Of a stretch of 61,495 nt of DNA, positions 55,325 through 61,495 are shown piece after piece. Each line of letters begins with the position of its first letter. Position 1 is the stretch's first letter. Location: positions 1 through 61,495 of the forward strand of contig JAYMTF010000060.1 in the NCBI GenBank assembly GCA_036897485.1. Direction: 5' to 3'. A program made the position numbers and the translations under genes. The notes under the pieces are model-generated. The model made no database searches. It was given only the letters and a program-made list of their open reading frames with translations, and was not told where the DNA came from. Origin of the DNA: Pelargonium nanum (lineage: Eukaryota > Streptophyta > Magnoliopsida > Geraniales > Geraniaceae).

Positions 55325-56278
55325 CCTAAAAACCTAAGCTTTTTGGTCTCTCTCTGTTCGTTCCCATTTTCAGCTCTCCCGTGTCCTTTCTATCTCTCTC
55401 CGGTGGCGGCTCTCGCTTTCTCTCCACCTCTCCTCCGCCCTCTCCGCCTCCACTTCCTCCACCACCACCCTCTTCACTCTTTGGTACGGTTTTGTGATTT
55501 TCTCCTGTTTTTTCTGAATTTTTTAGGGTTTTTTTGGTGGGTTCATGGTAAAGTTTCTGTTCGGCGGCTCTGATTGCTTCTGAAGTGGTTTGGGTTAGTT
55601 TATCTGTGGGGTTTTGATCAGATTTCACCTGTTTGTGCCTCAATTTTTGTTTGTGATTGTTGGTCAACTGGCCGATGAAACTAGGGTTTTGTTAATGTTG
55701 TTGCGATTCTTCTGATTCTTTGTGGGTTTGATCTGTTTTGGCTCCGATACGTGTTAGATTGTGGATCTGTAGTCAATTTTTCTGTGTTTTGTTGGTTTTT
55801 GGTTGTGTACTTGTTGGTTTACTGGAAGTGGAAGTTAGGGTTTTGATAATGTTGTTGCAAATCGTGTGATTCTTTGTGGGTTTTATTTGATTTGGTGCTG
55901 GTATGTGTTAGATTGTGGATCTGTGTAGTTTTTTTGTGTATTTGGTTGTTTTGGGGGTTTAGGGTTTTTGGATTGTGATTTTATTGGAGGCTAATGATGT
56001 TCCAAACAGGGCTTTCATTTCGCGCCAAAGCCAAATGTCTTTTGACTCCAGCCAGAAATATTCGTCAATTCTTCGGTGCCTTTTTTGTTTCATGATCCGT
56101 GGTAGACTGTGGTGTGAGTGGAAAATATTCTTTCGGCACTGGACTTGACCTAGTGTTCTTCGGTTGTGTTCAAGCATTGTTAAGTATTGTTTACAGATTG
56201 GTGGAATTAGTTCCAGTCACAGCTTGTGATTGATTGTTTGTATTGAGATTTGAAGAGGTTTCGAGTACTCTTGATCCG
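55325..56278 (+). promoter_or_regulatory. Probable 5' leader of the NAC gene with a leader intron
   Basis: A CT-rich leader exon (ctctctctgttcg, tctctctccggtggcgg) runs to a likely donor cactctttggtacgg near 55492. T/G-rich intron-like sequence follows. Two acceptors are possible: ccaaacag ending at 56009, and ttgtttacag ending at about 56198. The first would keep the upstream ORF at 56035-56148 in the mRNA and the second would remove it. Confidence 0.55.
56035..56148 (+). other. Candidate regulatory upstream ORF (37 codons) of the NAC gene
   Basis: The frame runs ATG to TGA and encodes a 37-residue peptide. Its second half is unusually rich in Trp, Phe, Cys and Arg: CLFCFMIRGRLWCEWK followed by IFFRHWT. 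The region is less AT-rich than the flanking leader. It ends 130 bases before the NAC ATG. I recall that NAC082-type genes of Arabidopsis are among those with conserved-peptide uORFs. Whether this peptide matches that group needs comparison. Confidence 0.55.
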
Positions 56279-59200
56279 ATGGCTATTACATCTCTGCCTC
56301 CGGGTTTTCGATTTCATCCTACTGATGTTGAGTTGGTTAAGTACTATCTGAAGAGGAAAGTTATGGGGAAAAATCTTGCTTGTGATGTAATTGCTGAGGT
56401 TGACATATATAAGAACGAGCCTTGGGATCTTCCTGGTATGTGCTCTATCTCTGAATCTGATGCATTAGTTTTTGCTTTTAGATCCAAATGGGTCTGTTGC
56501 TTCTTTTTGTTTGTTTTACTAACTGGGTTTTCCATTTTTCTTGTTCAGATAAATCTGTCCTGAAGACCCGAGATCTGAAATGGTACTTTTTCTGTCCTCG
56601 AGAGAAGAAATATACTAGTGGCGGTAGATTGAATCGTAGTACTGATCGTGGCTATTGGAAGACCACTGGGAAAGATAGGCCTGTTTTTTATAATAAGAAA
56701 GGTGTCGGCATGATCAAAACTCTTGTTTATCACCAAGGCCGAGCTCCAAATGGGGACCGAACTAATTGGGTCATGCACGAGTACAGAATGGAAGATAAGG
56801 ATCTGGCTGATGAAGTGGTTCAGGTATGTTGAATCTCTTTGATAGTCCACTTAATTTAATCTTATATCTACATTTATTAACTCTTCTACTGTATACCTAT
56901 ACTTAACTCATTCGGCTATGGAAATTGTTTGTCTCTCAGGTTTTTTTAGTCTTGTTATGTTTATCTATAATTCATTTCACCATTATTGCTGCCAAAGTAG
57001 TTACATTAATTTTGCTCTAAACCATCATCAATTATGTTTACCATTTTGAAAATTTCCATAGTAAGCTTTTTCGTTGTCAAATTCATCTCTGCAAATCACA
57101 ATTCATTCATATTGACATGATTTGTTATATTTTTGCACTTCTGGATTTTTTATTGCTTCTGATGCTCCTATATTTTTATTGCTACTAAATGTAGGCTATT
57201 GTGACATTATAAACTACTATAATAATGAGAACGTAAAAGTTACATCTTAAAACTAAGTTGTTAATTTTCTACTATGGAGCCGTTATATGATTGATTTCTA
57301 CTGGTCGATTAGCACAGTTAGGGTCTTAGGGTAAATGATTAACTTCGAGTGTAATTTTTCCTGTTCTTTATTTAATTAATTCTAAAACTCATCTAATTTC
57401 TCTATCAGGATGCTTTTGTCCTCTGTATAATCTTTCGAAAGGAAGGTCCAGGCCCTAGGAATGGTGCAGAATATGGAGCACCCTTTAAAGAGGATGAGTG
57501 GAGTGATGACGAGGAGGTAAATTGTGGAGGACAAACCCTTTCTGCAGCCCAGCCTGAACCACTCTCGGTTGTGCCAGGTAGTCAAAGCAATTCTGTAGTC
57601 ACTGGCATGCCTGTCTCTGAGAGTACGTGCAGTGCATCTGCATCCATTCCAGGGCAACCAGAAAAAATTCCTTCTGCAAAAGAACTTCCTCCAGTTGCTG
57701 AGAATGATGTTGTTTTGACACCGGTTGCTTCTCAAGTTCTAGAACATGATGATATTCTTTCTATGTTAGATTTATTTGCGGAAGATCCCATTGGAAATCA
57801 CAAAACTGAGGTGCGTAACTTTATTTTTAAGTTGATATTTGACATGGAATCTCACAATGTTCATTAGTATTGCTGATTTCTACTAGCTACTAGGAAACTA
57901 AACTATGATGATATCCATATTTCTCCCTGCTCCTCCTTTCTATATTATGTTACTTCTGTTTATTATCAATGTCTGAATCAAGTTCAATTATTAAAGATGG
58001 TTCAGGTATTATTCTGAGGCATCTATAATCAACTCTAGATAGAAATTTAAAAGTTATGTAATGATTGCTCTTTTGATAATCGAAGCATACTTTGGGTCAT
58101 TGCAATTATGTATTAGAGAACCCCATAATATCCTCTATGAATGAAATTTTATTTGGGGTATGGATAGGCACATTTTTTTCATCATAATAATAGTGCATAC
58201 GTTAAATGGTCATAACTAGCAGATGAATGTCTTGTTTCTTATAAGTAATTGATTCATTTTCATGCCCCATTAGATTAGACAAGTCTATTTTGTTATATCT
58301 TTTAGTTTGGATTCAGTTGCGTATTATTATGTTGCTTGCTAGGACAGGACTTGGTTGGGACATTGCTTTGCCAACTATGTACTGAACCAATCTTACAAGA
58401 GTTGTGGAGAGGATGATTATGAAACCTAGTGTCTGTATGGATTTTTTTTTTCCAATGATATCATATTAGGCTACTTTTATCTCCATTTTTTGTATGGTGT
58501 GTTTATAAATGAATAAAGTTAAGATCTGTCCAGTCATGAAATTCATAAATTTGTGATTGTTTATCTATAGCAAATGTGATTTGTGCAAAAGTTTCAGTTG
58601 CTATAGCCTTATAGATGTTCTCTTGCCCACTATTACGAGTTCAACATGTGTCATCTTGTTTTCATGCTCTTCTATACACTGTGATTCCTTGAATGACATT
58701 TCAAAATTTTGTTTGTTTGTTTGCAGATGCTCGAGAATTCCAATCGAGACAGAAATATGGAAGGTGCAGCTCGCTCTGACGGAGATGATCTTTTTGACGG
58801 GTTGGGAGACCTCGGGAATTGGTATGGTCTCGAAGGTGGAGTTCCTTTCATCTCCTGCGACATTACACCCGCTGATTACAGTCTGGACCAAATGTTCACA
58901 GCCGATGATGTACCCTTCATAGAGTTAACCGATCTCGAGACCCCATTGGGCAACCATTCTAAACCTAGCAGCTCCCGATACAGTGCAACCAATCCCTCTG
59001 TCACTCCTCAGCACAAACTTTCTGATTATGATCACTCTCCAAATGGAGTATTTACTGATCATTACAAAGCTGGTACCTCCCGGAATAGCTCAACCAATCC
59101 CTCTGTTACACCTCAGCACAAACTTCCTGGTTTTGATCACTCTCCTCATGGAGTAGTCACTGAGCATGGTCTACCCAGTTTTGATCAGTCTCCACATCCT

Positions 59201-59470
59201 GGTGTAGCTACTCAGCGTGATCGTGCCGTATTCACTCAATCTCCTCAGCCAAGTGGACTCGTTGCTCATCATGCATTTCCTGGATTTGTTTGGTCTAGTC
59301 ACCATAACCCCCCTGCATGTCCGGAGTCTCCCCGCGAAGCTACTCAGCATATTTATTCTGGGTTCTTTGCTCATTCACCAGAGCTAATGAGAAGAGCTAC
59401 TCTTCACAGGACGGCTCATTTACCGGAACAGGGTTACGGTTTTCAGGGCCAAAATGATGGCTTCCCTTAG
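56279..59470 (+). CDS. NAC082: NAC-domain transcription factor, NAC082-like
   Basis: Four exons (56279-56435, 56549-56823, 57409-57810, 58727-59470) join in phase to give 525 residues. The NAC domain fills residues ~6-170. Subdomain A is [19 protein letters not shown]. Then come [14 protein letters not shown] (B), [14 protein letters not shown] and [13 protein letters not shown] (C), and [20 protein letters not shown] with MHEYRM (D). It closes with the looser E segment around [20 protein letters not shown]. The [13 protein letters not shown] and [14 protein letters not shown] forms point to the NAC082/NAC103 subgroup. Arabidopsis NAC082 mediates the nucleolar/ribosomal-stress growth response. 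The C-terminal half is a low-complexity activation region with a 35-residue tandem repeat. No C-terminal membrane segment is seen, so it should be a soluble nuclear protein. Confidence 0.92.
58966..59175 (+). repeat. 105-bp coding repeat in the NAC C-terminal exon
   Basis: The block encoding [11 protein letters not shown] occurs at 58987 and again 105 bases later at 59092, each followed by a ..DHSP.GV.T.H segment. Further decayed traces ([18 protein letters not shown]) follow. The period is 35 codons and the frame is kept. Confidence 0.8.
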
Positions 59471-60434
59471 GTCATATTCTTGGTAACTTTGGTTTAAATT
59501 TTAACTTTCCATTTGGCTTGAATTGCTATGATTTGGGTAATTACTTGCTATATTTGTGATTGAATTTATTTGAAGCTCTTGTTAACATTTTTGTTGACAA
59601 AAGAAACAAATTCAAGTACTCTAATTTTGTCAAACTGAAGAAAAAAAAAAATCATGTCACTGTGTATATTTGTTAGAATGTTATAATCTCGAAATGTGTT
59701 TATATTTGTTAGAAGGTGCTTTTATTTGGTTCAAGTCTTGAAATTATTTACTTGTTTGCCCTTTTAATTTTTTACCATGTACTTAAATTAGTGCTTGCAG
59801 TTAATGTTTTAACACAAACAAGATACAAAATTAATATTCACAAATTTTAAATAAAACTTTAATATTAAATAAAATGTTTTTAGTTCGTCATATTCTAAAC
59901 AAATATCAATACAATATGTTTTCAGTGTTTTGACATTACTCTCGTTAATTAATTGAGTAATATTCTAAACAAATATCATCTTAAAATATACAATATGATT
60001 ATCCTTCTTGTTTTTCTCCCTTTAGTCATATTTTACAAAGTGTGTTTCGATATTACTCTCATTAATTAATTAAGACATCATTTATTCATTGGGCGTATAT
60101 ATATAAATATATTTTACATAGTGTGTTTCGATATTACTATCATTAATTAATTGAGACATCATTTACTCATTGAGCATATAAATATGAAATAGTAAAGTTT
60201 TCATATTAAAATATGAATGGGGTAGTATTTTTTTTAGTAAATATGCAAAATTCTAAAAATAAAAAATATTTATAATTCTTATTTCCCATGCAAAATTTAA
60301 CAGAAAATGGAAGAACAAAACCAAGGTAAAAAGGATGGAAACATGCATGAAAATGAAACAAAAATTGCACTATAATATAAACATGTACATAATTTACAGT
60401 GTAATTTAACAGAAAATTGAGGAACAAAAATAAT
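59471..60434. other. Convergent spacer between the NAC gene and the right-end gene
   Basis: The stretch is AT-rich and includes the NAC 3' flank. An ~81-bp tandem repeat (attttaca.agtgtgtttcg, then attactctcattaattaatt) starts at 60030 and 60111, with an older trace near 59921. No gene is supported. Confidence 0.6.
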
Positions 60435-60956
60435 CTAGAAAGGGGCAGACACTGCATCTCTTACTCCTTCAAGTCCATTTATTTGATTGTGTTCGTTATG
60501 AACGATTTCATACTCTTCAATTAGCATAACATCTTCGATAAGCATTGAATCGTCTTCTTCTTTGTCGTTCCGGCACACGTTATTTACCGGCTTTAAACCC
60601 TACACACAAAGTTCAAATCAAAATTATATTTATAGAATATTAATGAAAAATAGGATAACAATCAAAATAATCTACATGCTATCAATTATGAACCATATAA
60701 ATAGTATTGAAATTATATCTATAGAGCAATAAAATTAAGCCAATTGATGCTAATACAACAAAAACAACTACTTTAAATAAAAATGATCAATTTAACCCAA
60801 CATCAATATTAGTATAAATTAATTTTGTGAAACCAATTATATATTTATATATAAATCTTCATGTTATTGCATTGTTTATAAATTAATAAATACCTGAGTG
60901 AAAATATTCATGGCTTCTTCTATGCTTTTTGTATTAATCACATACTGTGCTGCCTC
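60435..60956 (-). CDS. C-terminal exons of an unrecognised small-protein gene (partial)
   Basis: Two exons on the minus strand join in phase: 60894-60956 (EAAQYVINTKSIEEAMNIFTQ in 21 codons) and 60435-60599 (54 codons plus TAG). Both have good cag/gt borders. The second is acidic, with KEEDDSMLIEDVMLIEEY, and ends VRDAVSAPF. The composition looks truly coding and differs from the AT-rich surroundings. The first exon starts after an acceptor, so at least one more 5' exon must lie beyond 60957, probably past the window edge. I do not recognise the family, and no catalytic or membrane motif is visible in these 75 residues. Confidence 0.6.
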
Positions 60957-61495
60957 CTGAAAATTAATTAACCCAAACAATTAATTTGGTAATATTACTT
61001 AGATCCAAACAGATACCAAAACATGCATGCAAAATCAAAAAAATAATAATAACCAAAGCTGAAAATTCAAATTAAAAACAAATAACGAATACATAAATAA
61101 CACTTTGAAAGAAAAAGAAAATATACATACAAAAATTTCAAAACAACAATTAACAAAAAAAATAAAATAACATTCTTGATTTGATCAAATAAATCACCCC
61201 AAATAAACATTATTTCTTAAACTATTACTTGATTTTCATAATAATAACATCACTTATATTCATCTAAACTAAACCAAACATACCAAAAACAATACTAATA
61301 TATAAACTCACACACAAAACATTAGAAAACTACCAAATATTAACAAAAAATAGAGTAAAAAACTAGTATGCTTGATTTGATCAAATAAGTCACCCCAAAT
61401 AAACATTATTTCTTAAACTATTAAAATATTTTCATAATCAATATCACTTAGATTCATCTCAACCAAACCAAACCAAACACACCTAATTAATATAT
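60957..61495. repeat. AT-rich intron or spacer with a ~110-bp direct duplication
   Basis: The segment beginning cttgatttgatcaaataa.t at about 61172 recurs from about 61369. The shared text includes caccccaaataaacattatt, tcttaaactatta and cacttatattcatct-like words over about 110 bases. The rest is A/C-rich and probably intronic to the gene at 60435-60956. No exon is visible. Confidence 0.65.

Overview
This window is nuclear DNA from a flowering plant, most likely a eudicot. It is AT-rich, its genes carry GT-AG introns, it has MITE- and SINE-type repeats, and every recognisable protein belongs to a plant or plastid family. The species cannot be told from the sequence. I rebuilt the gene models by hand, joining splice sites so that reading phase is kept and the protein matches the remembered family. 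No RNA evidence was available, so untranslated regions are guesses.

Layout from left to right: 1-5640 is an AT-rich intergenic stretch with no supportable gene. 6529-9341 (+) is a TBL/DUF231 wall-polysaccharide O-acetyltransferase. It faces 11417-15938 (-), the WD40 chromatin assembly factor subunit FAS2. 17052-17588 (-) is a single-exon invertase/pectin methylesterase inhibitor. 18420-19480 is a cluster of repeats and exon-like scraps. 19883-29514 (-) is FTSHI4, a plastid FtsH-like AAA protein with a lost zinc-protease motif (16 exons). 30412-39377 (-) is a DUF246/O-fucosyltransferase-family glycosyltransferase (12 exons). A tRNA-Arg(UCG) gene lies 145 bp upstream of it in divergent orientation. 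40898-42120 (+) is a secreted GH18 chitinase-like protein. 44646-53358 (+) is phosphatidylinositol 4-kinase beta (16 exons). 56279-59470 (+) is a NAC transcription factor of the NAC082 type with a candidate regulatory upstream ORF. The last two exons of an unrecognised gene (-) lie at 60435-60956 and continue toward or past the right edge.

These are unrelated housekeeping and cell-wall genes, as expected for a gene-rich plant segment. There is no operon, biosynthetic cluster or mobile island. Most structure beyond the genes is repeat-driven: tandem duplications inside leaders and introns (some spanning splice sites), two SINE-like elements, fold-back MITEs, and dispersed GC-rich elements sitting in introns.

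The points most worth a second look are a chain of near-identical uORFs abutting the TBL start codon, the NAC upstream peptide, duplicated splice sites in the O-fucosyltransferase-like gene, a 22-residue repeat expansion in the FAS2 tail, a GC-AG intron in FAS2, and a possible optional in-phase exon in the GH18 gene. I did not find evidence of a wholly new biological system.
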